Shown: in pieces, positions 6,786-13,693 of the stretch | How positions within the stretch are numbered: position 1 is the stretch's first letter | Layout of the letters: every line of letters begins with the position of its first letter | Assembly (NCBI GenBank): GCA_946482165.1 | Contig: CAMLQS010000059.1 | Span: 1 to 18,855, forward strand | Direction: 5' to 3' | Length of the DNA: 18,855 nt | DNA from: an uncultured Verrucomicrobiota bacterium | GTDB lineage: Bacteria; Verrucomicrobiota; Verrucomicrobiae; Opitutales; Opitutaceae | The notes under the pieces: generated by a model | The model's database searches: none | What the model saw: the letters and a program-made list of their open reading frames with translations, nothing else | Told to the model about the DNA's origin: nothing | Translations under genes and position numbers: made by a program

Positions 6786-7214
6786 ATGATGCCTCACATG
6801 TTTCGCCCTTCCGGCACTTTCTTCGGAGCTTCGGCGTTGGCTTTGTCGCTCGCGCTTCTGTTCGGCGGCTGCGCCACGAAGGCGAGCCGGTTGCCGCGAA
6901 AAGACATGAGCGTGCTGCAACCGGGCGTGGCGCGGGAGGTGGTGATCGAGGAGCTCGGCGCGCCGGCGTCCACCACGAAGAGCCGGGCCGGGAACACGGT
7001 GGACGTGTTCACCTTCGCGCAAGGCACGGGCAAGCGGGACAAGGCGCCGCGTCCGGTCGAGCCGGAGCAGGCGGAGGCGACGGAGCTGCTGCTGTTGCTG
7101 GAAAAATCGGGGAAGTCGCCACTGAGCGCCTTCGACGGCAAGGAACTCACCGTGCAGGTGAATTACGACGCAGGTCTGCGCGTGAAGGATACGGTGATGC
7201 TGCGGATCGACTGA
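6786..7214 (+). CDS. BamE/SmpA-like lipoprotein
   Basis: A 142-residue lipoprotein. The signal peptide runs to a lipobox LFGGC with Cys at 29. The mature domain has the SmpA/OmlA (BamE-like) pattern: MSVLQPGVAREVVIEELGAP (turn plus helix), then STTKSRAGNTVDVFTF (strands), and a final strand near TVQVNYDAG. In BamE this fold helps outer-membrane protein assembly, but many small lipoproteins share it, so the role here is only inferred to be envelope-associated. An Ala/Leu/Glu-rich insertion (about 96-117) is unusual. AGGGTGG sits just before two adjacent ATGs (6786 and 6789); the second has better spacing. A hairpin follows the stop. Confidence 0.75.
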   Translation: MMPHMFRPSGTFFGASALALSLALLFGGCATKASRLPRKDMSVLQPGVAREVVIEELGAPASTTKSRAGNTVDVFTFAQGTGKRDKAPRPVEPEQAEATELLLLLEKSGKSPLSAFDGKELTVQVNYDAGLRVKDTVMLRID

Positions 7215-7241
7215 GTGCGGCTCTTGCGCGCAAGATGCCCC

Positions 7242-7266
7242 ACGGCGGGGACCGAGCACCCGCCGT
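7242..7266 (+). terminator. Hairpin after the BamE-like gene
   Basis: An 8-bp stem ACGGCGGG / CCCGCCGT (7242-7249, 7259-7266) with a 9-nt loop, starting 27 bp after the stop codon. No T-run follows, so it is a weak intrinsic terminator or a transcript-end stabiliser. Confidence 0.45.
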
Positions 7267-7366
7267 CGGCGCGACGCGGCGCCAGGTGGAAAAGTTCGAG
7301 GGGGAAAATCAGAAAACGAGGCGGCGCCAACACGTCCCCAGGAATGCCCGGATCGGCCAGGGGAAT

Positions 7367-7382
7367 TTACCCCAGAGGGTAA
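7367..7382. promoter_or_regulatory. Palindrome upstream of the first response regulator
   Basis: TTACCC (7367-7372) and GGGTAA (7377-7382) form a perfect 6-bp inverted repeat with a 4-base spacer, ending 87 bp before the chosen start of the receiver gene. It could be an operator or a small leader hairpin. A hairpin of similar size and GGTA/TACC composition precedes the second receiver. Confidence 0.4.
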
Positions 7383-7469
7383 CCGGGGTGTGCTCGGGCA
7401 AAAAATATCGTGGGAAAGAACTCGGCACCCACGCTGGAGCTTTCTGAAACCCACTTTCCATTACCGGCA

Positions 7470-8033
7470 ATGACACGAGAAACTCACCATATCCTTCTCG
7501 CCGACGATGACGTCGGCCAGCAATTCCTCTCGAAGCGCGCCCTCGACAAGGCGCTCACGAAGCGCAGCACGATTTCCGCGGTGGCCAGCGGGCGTGAGGC
7601 GATCTCCTACATCAAGGGTGAAGGCGAGTATGCGAACCGTGAACTGCATCCCTTTCCCACGATCGTGATCACCGACTTGAACATGCCGGACGGCGATGGC
7701 TTCGAGTTGCTGGAGTTCATGCAGGGCAACCAGGAGTGGAGCGTCGTTCCGCGCATCATGATGTCCACCTCGACCGAGGACGACGACGTGCGGGTCGCCT
7801 ATCTGCTCGGAGTCAGCGCCTATCACGTGAAAGGAAGCGGAAAAGAACTCGACCAAGCCATGGAACGAATCGTCGACTACTGGACCTCCTGCGAGGTGCC
7901 GCCGGTCGACCGTTCGGGACAGTTGCTCGTCACGTCCAGCCTTGGCGGGCCCGGAAGGCGCTACCCCCATCAAAAAGGGCGCACGAGGTTGCTTCGCACG
8001 CACGGCACCGACAGCGAAGGCGACGCCGCCTGA
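7470..8033 (+). CDS. Stand-alone response regulator receiver (Rcp1-like)
   Basis: A 187-residue single-domain receiver. I start it at the ATG at 7470 (MTRETHHILLADDD); an in-frame ATG at 7410 would add 20 residues that do not look like family sequence. Receiver residues: acidic pair D12/D13, phospho-acceptor D69 in TDLNMPDGDG, Ser/Thr at S99 in MMSTST, and Lys at K121 in YHVKGSG. The insertion YIKGEGEYANRELHPFP before the D69 strand is typical of Rcp1-type receivers that partner phytochrome- or PAS-type kinases. No DNA-binding domain follows; the C-terminal 40 residues (after about 147) are basic and look unstructured. It should accept phosphate from a separate kinase and signal by protein contact. 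It is set apart from the second receiver by 215 bp. Confidence 0.9.
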   Translation: MTRETHHILLADDDVGQQFLSKRALDKALTKRSTISAVASGREAISYIKGEGEYANRELHPFPTIVITDLNMPDGDGFELLEFMQGNQEWSVVPRIMMSTSTEDDDVRVAYLLGVSAYHVKGSGKELDQAMERIVDYWTSCEVPPVDRSGQLLVTSSLGGPGRRYPHQKGRTRLLRTHGTDSEGDAA

Positions 8034-8142
8034 AACAGTTCCTCGACGCGGGCTGGATGCGCGCCGCCGGTTATGCCGCCGGGACGGACGAGCGCGTGAA
8101 GCGGAAACTCGCTCTCGGGATTTCCCGGCGGCGCCAACTTGA

Positions 8143-8160
8143 GGTAGGGGAACACCTACC
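8143..8160. promoter_or_regulatory. Hairpin upstream of the second response regulator
   Basis: GGTAGG (8143-8148) and CCTACC (8155-8160) form a perfect 6-bp stem with a 6-base loop in the 8034-8248 gap, 88 bp before the start of the second receiver. Position and size resemble the palindrome upstream of the first receiver. Confidence 0.4.
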
Positions 8161-8248
8161 GGATGTCGTCCGGGTGAAAGCGCCCCACCTGGGCCGCTGA
8201 ATTACTATTACGCAACGTGTTTTCCCTGTTTTATTTGGAATCCGCCGA

Positions 8249-8815
8249 ATGATTGTGGCTATTCGGTGCCAACCGGCGGAGTGTGCCCCCCCCCCAGTAA
8301 TCTTGGCCGTGGACGATGATCCGAATCACCTGATGTTTCTCGATGCGGCTTTCAAATTCATCGGCGCATCGTCGAAGGTCCAAACCGTGTGCGGAGGCGA
8401 AGAGGCCATGGCCTACCTGAATGGTGACGGCGACTTCGCGGATCGCGCGCGGTATCCCTATCCGGACGTCCTTCTCGTGGATCTGAAGATGCCCGGCCTC
8501 GATGGCTTCACGGTGCTCGAGTTCCTTCGGAAAAAGCCCCGCTCGTCGGTGATCCGGACGGTGGTGCTGTCCGGATCGCAGGACAACGACGACATCAAGA
8601 AAGCCTATTGGCTCGGCGCGAGCGGCTACGTGGTGAAGCCGAGTTCGCCCGCCGACTTGCGCAAGGCCGTGAAAACCTTGCACGATTATTGGGTGCTCTG
8701 CGAAAGCCCCGAACGTGATCAGGGAGACGAACCGGCCGCGATGGCTTGCTCGCATAAACTCGGCGCCCGCGCCACCGCGGGGATCTTTGACTCGCAATCG
8801 GGGGAAGGGCCCTGA
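8249..8815 (+). CDS. Stand-alone response regulator receiver with a poly-C tract at its start
   Basis: A 188-residue receiver, similar in type to the preceding one. Receiver residues: D22/D23 in LAVDDDPNHLM, phospho-acceptor D78 in LLVDLKMPGLDG, S108 in VVLSGSQ, and K130-P131 in YVVKPSSP. It has the Rcp1-type insertion YLNGDGDFADRARYPYP and ends about 40 residues past the domain with no output domain. The N-terminal 16 residues are not receiver sequence: codons 13-16 are made by ten consecutive C (8286-8295, encoding APPP). Nine C would give a stop at the next codon (CAG TAA), and eleven would stop eight codons later. The start at 8249 has no strong Shine-Dalgarno, so a downstream non-ATG start (TTG in VILAVD) is the alternative. 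Just 51 bp follow before the next gene, suggesting one operon with the KaiC-like gene. Confidence 0.88.
   Translation: MIVAIRCQPAECAPPPVILAVDDDPNHLMFLDAAFKFIGASSKVQTVCGGEEAMAYLNGDGDFADRARYPYPDVLLVDLKMPGLDGFTVLEFLRKKPRSSVIRTVVLSGSQDNDDIKKAYWLGASGYVVKPSSPADLRKAVKTLHDYWVLCESPERDQGDEPAAMACSHKLGARATAGIFDSQSGEGP
8286..8295 (+). repeat. Homopolymer C10 inside the receiver gene
   Basis: Ten consecutive C between the start codon and the first receiver strand. It is the longest single-base run I noticed in the window. Only a tract length of 10 (or 10 plus or minus 3) keeps the 8249 start in frame with the domain. Confidence 0.9.
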
Positions 8816-8866
8816 GCCTACGATCGCACGGCGGCCGCGCGATCCGCGCCACGTGACCCGGCACGT

Positions 8867-9286
8867 ATGGACATCGCCTCGCTCACTCGGAATCTCATCG
8901 CGCGCGAACTCCGCCCGGCGGACGGCGGCGACGCGGAGTGGCGCGCGGCTTTCCGGGTCTGCGAGAGATTCCGGGAACCGCTCTGCGTCCTCGCGGGGCC
9001 GGCCGGTTATCGCTCGCTGCTTTCCCGCGCGCTCGCGCTCGCGCGGCCCCGGGAGCCTTGGCTCAACGACGTGACATGCGGCCCCGACGGCGCGCTCAAG
9101 ATCACCGCCGAGCCCGCGGCGTCGGGCGACGCCGAGGCTGCGGCGCAGGGCGCGGAGATCCTCGTCATCGAGCTGCTCGGCCTGCTCTCCACCCTGATCG
9201 GCGACACGCTCACGCTGCGGCTGGTGCGCAACGTGTGGCCCGACGCAGACCCGACCTTTTCCAAATCAGTCACGGACCAGTCATGA
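8867..9286 (+). CDS. Small conserved protein coupled to the KaiC-like ATPase
   Basis: A 139-residue soluble protein of unknown function. Features: MDIASLTRNLIARELRP, then a helical AAFRVCERFREPLCVLAG and GYRSLLSRALALA, a beta segment (DVTCGPDGALKIT), and a hydrophobic helix near the end (AEILVIELLGLLSTLIGDTLT) with LRLVRNVWPD. That last helix is hydrophobic enough to sit in or on a membrane or in a helical interface. Its stop codon overlaps the next start in ATGA (9283-9286), so translation is coupled to the KaiC-like gene and the products probably act together. I cannot name a family. It is not KaiA or KaiB by sequence. Confidence 0.8.
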   Translation: MDIASLTRNLIARELRPADGGDAEWRAAFRVCERFREPLCVLAGPAGYRSLLSRALALARPREPWLNDVTCGPDGALKITAEPAASGDAEAAAQGAEILVIELLGLLSTLIGDTLTLRLVRNVWPDADPTFSKSVTDQS

Positions 9287-10848
9287 ACACAAACATACCG
9301 ATAACGCCTATTCCCCAGGCTACCCCAGGTCCGCACGGCGGCGACCCCGGCAAAGTGCGCATTCGTCAGCTTCCGACCGGTGCTCGCGGTCTCGACGAGA
9401 TCCTGGGCGGCGGCCTGCCGGAATTCTCGTTCAACATCATCGCGGGCGCGCCCGGCTGCGGAAAAACGACGCTCGCGCACCAGATCGTCTTCGCCAACGC
9501 CACGGCCGAGCGGCCGGCGCTCTACTTCACGGTGCTCGGAGAGCCTGCGATCAAGATGCTCCGCTACCAGCAGCAGTATTCCTTCTTCGACCAGACGAAG
9601 CTAGAGCGCGCGATCCGCTTCATCAACCTGAGCCAAGTCGTGGTGGAGAAGGATTTCGAAGCGGTGCTCGAGGCCATCTCCCGCGAGGTGGAGAAGTCAA
9701 CCCCGGGCATAGTCGTGGTGGACTCCTTTCGCACCGTGCTGCGCAAGAAGCCGGACGCACCCTCCGGCGAGATGGAGATGCAATCCTTCACCCAGCGGCT
9801 CGCCCTCCTGCTCACGAGCTACCAGGCGACGACTTTTCTCCTCGGCGAATACACGGAAGGCGAGATGCGCGACAACCCGGTGTTCACGGTCAGCGACGGG
9901 CTTTTTCTGCTCTCGCAGGCGACCGAGCGAAACTCCGTCGTGCGCAAGCTCCAGATCCTGAAGCTGCGCGGCCAGGCATCGGTGCCCGGGCTCCATACCG
10001 TCCGCATCGGCGGCTACGGGCTGCAGGCTTTCTCGCGCACGCTGGGCCTCGGCGTGGAGCCGCCGCGGGCATCCGGCGGACGTCGGCTTTCGATCGGCAT
10101 CGAAGAACTGGATGCGATGATGGGCGGCGGCATACCCGAGGGCGACAGCATGCTCGTCGCCGGCCCCTCGGGCACGGGGAAATCCGTGATCGCGACCCAG
10201 TTCATCGCGGCGGGGCTGCGCGTCGGCGAGCCGGGGGTCATCGTGGTTTTCGAGGAGCGCCCGGCCAAATACGCCGCGCGCGCGGCCGGTCTCGGGATCG
10301 ATCTGACCACCGCGCAACGCGAGGGCCGGCTGGAAATTCTTTATCTCCGTCCGCTCGACCTCTCGGTCGACGAGACGATGCTCGAGATCCTGGAGGCGGT
10401 GCGCCGCACGGGCGCGCGCCGGGTCGTGATCGACTCGCTTGTGGGCTTCGAGATGGCGCTGGCGCCGGGTTTTCGCGCCGACTACCGCGAGTCTCTCTAC
10501 CGCATGATCGCGGCGCTTACCGGCGTCGGCGTGACGATCATCAGCACCGTCGAGGTCGCGGATTCGTTCACCGCCTTTCATTTCAGCCACTACGCGGTCT
10601 CCTTCCTCACCGACGACATCGTGCGCCTGCGCTACGTGGAAATCGAGGGGCAGCTCAGGAAAATCCTCGTCGTGGTGAAAATGCGCGGCGGCGAGCACAG
10701 CAAGGACGTGCGGGAATACGTCATCGACCAGCGCGGCATGGTGATCGCGGGCGCGCGCCGCACCGACTACGCCGCGCTGACCTGCGGGTTGCCCCGGCGC
10801 ATCGAAAACGGTGGCGGCCCGGCGTCCGCGCCGGAGGGGGCCGGCTAG
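9283..10848 (+). CDS. KaiC-like two-domain RecA-family ATPase
   Basis: A 521-residue double-RecA ATPase of the KaiC family, of the usual KaiC length. Domain 1 (about 25-255): Walker A GAPGCGKTT (55-63), Walker B-like GIVVVDS (142-148). Domain 2 (about 268-495): Walker A GPSGTGKSV (294-302), the paired Glu of KaiC as FEE (323-325), Walker B RVVIDS (380-385), and the KaiC end signature LRYVEIEGQLRK then VVKMRGGEHSKDVREYVI. In domain 1 the Glu pair is reduced to LGE (E87). Around the KaiC autophosphorylation site, my alignment by eye puts a Ser at the Ser431 position (S440) and Phe at the Thr432 position (F441). It is translationally coupled to the small gene upstream and follows a receiver gene. 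No kaiA or kaiB is in the window, so a signalling rather than clock role is likelier. The remains of a PAS-sensor gene follow directly. Confidence 0.92.
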   Translation: MNTNIPITPIPQATPGPHGGDPGKVRIRQLPTGARGLDEILGGGLPEFSFNIIAGAPGCGKTTLAHQIVFANATAERPALYFTVLGEPAIKMLRYQQQYSFFDQTKLERAIRFINLSQVVVEKDFEAVLEAISREVEKSTPGIVVVDSFRTVLRKKPDAPSGEMEMQSFTQRLALLLTSYQATTFLLGEYTEGEMRDNPVFTVSDGLFLLSQATERNSVVRKLQILKLRGQASVPGLHTVRIGGYGLQAFSRTLGLGVEPPRASGGRRLSIGIEELDAMMGGGIPEGDSMLVAGPSGTGKSVIATQFIAAGLRVGEPGVIVVFEERPAKYAARAAGLGIDLTTAQREGRLEILYLRPLDLSVDETMLEILEAVRRTGARRVVIDSLVGFEMALAPGFRADYRESLYRMIAALTGVGVTIISTVEVADSFTAFHFSHYAVSFLTDDIVRLRYVEIEGQLRKILVVVKMRGGEHSKDVREYVIDQRGMVIAGARRTDYAALTCGLPRRIENGGGPASAPEGAG

Positions 10849-11366
10849 AATTCGGAGATCCGTCAGGAGCCCGCGCTTCATCGATCGTCGTCCGGCGCCG
10901 CAGTTCGGGCCCGCTCCGCTCGCGATGGTCGAGCTGGCGGGGCGGGAGCGCCGCGTGCGTCTCGTGAACGACGCATTTTGCCGGGTGGCGGGCGAGGATC
11001 GCGAGGCGCTGATGGGGCGGCGCTTCAGCGAGCTGGTGGCGAACGAGGAAATTTGCGCCCCGCCGCTCAATCAAGTTTACTAGATCGGGGAACGGCCGCG
11101 TCTCCGCCGAGCGCGGCATCAGGAGAACCGAAGTATTTTTGGATATATGCGCTGTGGCCGGAGCGTGATCCGAAGGCGCCGCCCGCGGGGTGATAATCCG
11201 CATGGCGCGCTTCGCGGACACGCGCCGGGACGTCGCCGAGATGAACGAGGCCCTGCTGATCGGCGCGCTGCGTCAGCATGAATTGCGCGAGGCTTCGGAG
11301 ACTGCAAACGCCACCCTCGAGGCGGCGGTCGCGGCCGGACGGTCGAGGACCGGATACCGGCAATGA
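10849..11366 (+). pseudogene. Degraded PAS-domain sensor (histidine-kinase-type) gene
   Basis: Pieces of one PAS-type protein appear in order but in three frames. First, PRFIDRRPAPQFGPAPLAMV, LVNDAFCRVAGEDREALMG and ANEEICAPPLNQVY, ending in TAG (11081-11083). Then, in a second frame, ASPPSAASGEPKYFWIYALW and PERDPKAPPAG, ending in TGA (11191-11193). Then, in a third frame from about 11190, VIIRMARFADTRRDVAEMNE and ALLIGALRQHELREASETAN, ending at 11364-11366. The order (PAS core, 'Y-x-LWP' beta scaffold, 'MNEALL.GALRQHEL' helix) is that of a sensor with an N-terminal PAS domain. The histidine phospho-acceptor and ATPase domains are wholly missing. A further one-base lesion near 10870 is likely. 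It begins right after the KaiC-like stop, so it was probably the kinase of this operon. Confidence 0.8.
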
Positions 11367-11456
11367 GTGGTGCCACGGGGTGGATCTGGCGCTCGGGGAA
11401 AAAGACTCGGTCGCGCGCTTGTTTTCGCGCGCGAGAGTTTCAAAGGTCGAGGCACC

Positions 11457-11852
11457 ATGAAATCCGTTCACGCGCTTCGTTTGGTCGCCGCTCCTGCTCT
11501 GGCTCTTGTTTTCGGGCTTTCCTTTTCGCTCTCCGCCTCGGCGGTTGGGGGGGAAGTCAAGGCCACGACCGCGGCCAGCGAGGCTTGCGCCGAGTGCAGT
11601 TGCGAGGTGACGGAGCCGGCGGCGGCGAAGGCCGTGGGCGGCGGCGGAAAATCCTCGCGCCAACACGCCCAGGCGAAGTCCGCGAAGCGCGCGGCGGACA
11701 AAGCCGCGGAGGAAAAGGCGGAAGTTCGCGCCGCGAAGATCAAAGCCGGCGAAAAGCCCGCCGAGGAGCCAAAGGCCTGGGTCTGGAAACACCGCGCGGT
11801 GCGCCACAAGCAGACCATGCCGGCGGCGCCGACGCTGAGCGAAACGAAGTAA
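11457..11852 (+). CDS. Small Lys/Ala-rich secreted protein
   Basis: A 131-residue exported protein. I start it at the ATG at 11457, which opens a signal peptide (MKSVHALRLV, then a hydrophobic core to FSLSASA, cleavage near residue 29); the frame is open from 11367 but the extra residues are Arg/Gly-rich. The mature part has a short Cys cluster CAECSC (about 43-48), then a highly charged Lys/Ala/Glu-rich stretch (KSAKRAADKAAEEKAEVRAA) and a Trp-containing basic tail (KAWVWKHRAVRHKQTMP). The low-complexity helix suggests a cell-wall or nucleic-acid-contacting periplasmic protein, but nothing proves it. AAAGG about 10 bases upstream may be its ribosome site. Unknown function. Confidence 0.65.
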   Translation: MKSVHALRLVAAPALALVFGLSFSLSASAVGGEVKATTAASEACAECSCEVTEPAAAKAVGGGGKSSRQHAQAKSAKRAADKAAEEKAEVRAAKIKAGEKPAEEPKAWVWKHRAVRHKQTMPAAPTLSETK

Positions 11853-11885
11853 GGCCAGTTCAGACAAAACCGTGGTGGTAGGCAG

Positions 11886-11906
11886 GGCGGGACCGCTGGG
11901 CCCGCC
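11886..11906. terminator. Hairpin between convergent genes
   Basis: GGCGGG (11886-11891) pairs with CCCGCC (11901-11906) around a 9-nt loop, between the ends of the secreted-protein gene and the minus-strand gluQ gene. No T-run on either side, so it is a weak bidirectional terminator at best. Confidence 0.35.
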
Positions 11907-11950
11907 GAGAGGTCAAGAGAGCAACTGTAACCACTCCGGGCGGTCGCGCC

Positions 11951-12862
11951 CTACGGGCTGATCTCGGCGAGAATCTCGGCGGCAGAGCGACCCTGTGCGC
12001 GGAGGGTGGCGAGCGAGAGGGCGTCGTGGCGCTTGGCGAGGCGGACGCCGTGCTCGTCGGTGAAAAGCGGCGCGTGGTGGTAGGCGGGCAGGGGAGCGCC
12101 GAGGGCCTCGAGGAGAAGTATTTGGCGGAAGGTCGAACGAATGAGATCGGCGCCGCGCACCACCTCGGTGATGCCGAACTCGGCGTCGTCGACCGCGCAG
12201 GCGAGTTGGTAGCTCGGAAAGCCGTCTTTTCGCCAAACGAGGAAGTCGCTGAAATCGCGCCCGCAGGTGGCGACTTGCGGGCCGTAGTGGCCGTCGGTGA
12301 AGGCGAGTGCGCGGCCGTCGGGCACGCGGAAGCGCCAGTTGGTCGCCAAGCCGGCGGCGTCGAGCGGCGGGAGCGGAGCGTCGACGGGCGGACGCCAGGC
12401 GACGGGGTAAAGCGGCTCGTCGTCGGCGGGCGGATGAGCCGCGGGCGTGAGGCCCGGGCCACTCCATGTCCCGGCGCCTTCGTGGGGAGCGGAGAGGGCG
12501 CCGGCGAGATCCTTGCGCGAACGATAGCAGGGGAACACGAGGCCGGCGGCGTGGAGGCGGGCGAGGGCGGCGCGATAGCGGTCGAGCCGCGTGGACTGGA
12601 CGATGAGCGGTTCCTCCCAACGGAAGCCGAGCCAGGCGAGGTCCCCGAGCGCGGCGGCGGCAAACTCGGGGCGGCAGCGGGCGGTATCGAGATCATCGAT
12701 ACGCATGAGGAGGCGTCCTCCGGCGTCCCGGGCTCGGGCGGCCGCGAGGGCGAAGGTGCGTGCGTGGCCGAGGTGCAAGCGACCGGTGGGCGAGGGCGCG
12801 AGGCGGCCGACATAGGGCGGGGGAGCGGGAGGCGGGGAGAGGGAATCGAGGCGCGCGGGCAC
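11951..12862 (-). CDS. gluQ: Glutamyl-Q tRNA(Asp) synthetase
   Basis: A 303-residue GluRS-like enzyme without an anticodon-binding domain, matching the length of GluQRS (YadB). These enzymes activate glutamate and attach it to the queuosine base at the anticodon wobble position of tRNA(Asp). Signature 1 is GRLAPSPTGRLHLGHARTF, with the HIGH-type motif HLGH at 30-33. RIDDLDTARCRPE follows. The KMSKS-type motif is LAKRH (275-279) in RLAKRHDALSLATLRAQG. The DFLVWRKDGFPSYQLACAVDD stretch and EVVRGADLIRSTFRQ are typical of class Ic glutamate enzymes. The Zn-binding Cys cluster of the E. coli enzyme is reduced to one Cys (C112, PCYRSRKD), as in other zinc-less members. The 12863-13091 gap to the divergent ferritin-like gene would hold both promoters; I see no clear motifs there. 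Confidence 0.93.
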   Translation of the reverse strand: MPARLDSLSPPPAPPPYVGRLAPSPTGRLHLGHARTFALAAARARDAGGRLLMRIDDLDTARCRPEFAAAALGDLAWLGFRWEEPLIVQSTRLDRYRAALARLHAAGLVFPCYRSRKDLAGALSAPHEGAGTWSGPGLTPAAHPPADDEPLYPVAWRPPVDAPLPPLDAAGLATNWRFRVPDGRALAFTDGHYGPQVATCGRDFSDFLVWRKDGFPSYQLACAVDDAEFGITEVVRGADLIRSTFRQILLLEALGAPLPAYHHAPLFTDEHGVRLAKRHDALSLATLRAQGRSAAEILAEISP

Positions 12863-13091
12863 GGGGTGACCAAAAGACGAAGGAAGGCGGGTCGGAAGAC
12901 AGAAGTCGGAGCCGGGGTATCCGATCCCATCCGCGCCCCCCCGTGGTTAACCTTCGCGTGTTCGGAGCGTCGCCGCCTTCGGGGGCGCGTCCGTGAAGGC
13001 GCGGGGCGGGGGCCCCACCCGGAGCGGGGCGCGCGGCCGGATTTGGACGCGATCAAGGGCGTGTTAAGTTGAACACAAACCCACTCTACCC

Positions 13092-13595
13092 ATGGCCTAC
13101 GATTCCCCCGCCGACAAACAACTCATCGCCTGGCTCAACGACGCCTACTCGATGGAGCACAGCCTCGCCAAAGTCCTCGAAAACCACGCCGACGACGCGA
13201 AAGACCTGCCCGATGTTCGCGAAAAGGACATGCAGCATCTCTACGAGACGCGGCGGCATGCGGACAAGATCGAGCAATGCCTGGGTTACCTCGGCGAGAA
13301 GCCGTCCGCGGTGAAGGGCATGATGGGGACGGTAATGGGCAAGGTCCAGGGAGCGGCCACCGGACTGTTCGGCGACGAGATCATGAAGAACTTCATTTCC
13401 GACTACGCGATGGAGCACTTCGAGATCGCGTGTTACCGCTCGCTGATCGCGGCGGCGGACGAGGCCGGGCGTCCGGAGATCGTGAAGCTCTGCGAGGAGA
13501 TCTTGCGCGAGGAGGAAGCGATGGCGCGCTGGCTCGAGCAACGCATTCCGGACGTGGCCAGGATGACGCTCCTGCAGGCGCCAGCGGCAAGGTGA
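13092..13595 (+). CDS. DUF892 / YciF-like ferritin-fold protein
   Basis: A 167-residue all-helical protein of the DUF892 (YciE/YciF) family, a ferritin-like four-helix bundle often linked to stress responses. Helix 1 has WLNDAYSMEHSLAKVLENHA. Helix 2 contains the metal-type E52-x3-H56 (YETRRHADKIEQCLGYLG). Helix 3 has DYAMEHFEIACYRSLIAAAD, with E108 and E111. Helix 4 has CEEILREEEAMARWLEQ. The connecting Gly/Met-rich segment (about 72-95) lies where members differ. The Glu/His pattern would suit a di-iron site, but metal binding is inferred. It starts at the ATG at 13092 in CCCATGGCC and lacks a strong Shine-Dalgarno. A hairpin with a T4 run lies between it and fabZ. Confidence 0.9.
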   Translation: MAYDSPADKQLIAWLNDAYSMEHSLAKVLENHADDAKDLPDVREKDMQHLYETRRHADKIEQCLGYLGEKPSAVKGMMGTVMGKVQGAATGLFGDEIMKNFISDYAMEHFEIACYRSLIAAADEAGRPEIVKLCEEILREEEAMARWLEQRIPDVARMTLLQAPAAR

Positions 13596-13606
13596 CGGGA
13601 CGCGGG

Positions 13607-13635
13607 CCGGGAGAGGGGGCGGGCGCTCCCGTTTT
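13607..13635 (+). terminator. Likely terminator after the ferritin-like gene
   Basis: CGGGAG (13608-13613) pairs with CTCCCG (13626-13631) and is followed by four T. The stem is short with a 12-base GC-rich loop, so termination may be partial, leaving possible read-through into fabZ. Confidence 0.45.
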
Positions 13636-13693
13636 CCGCCCTTGCAGGGATCGGGCGGGGGCGGTGTGTTTGGCGGCTTTCCTCTTCGCAACC

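Noticed and set aside
9697..11070. A 457-codon minus-strand frame opposite the KaiC-like gene
   Set aside because: Antisense shadow with biased Arg/His/Asp composition; the plus strand carries both Walker motifs.
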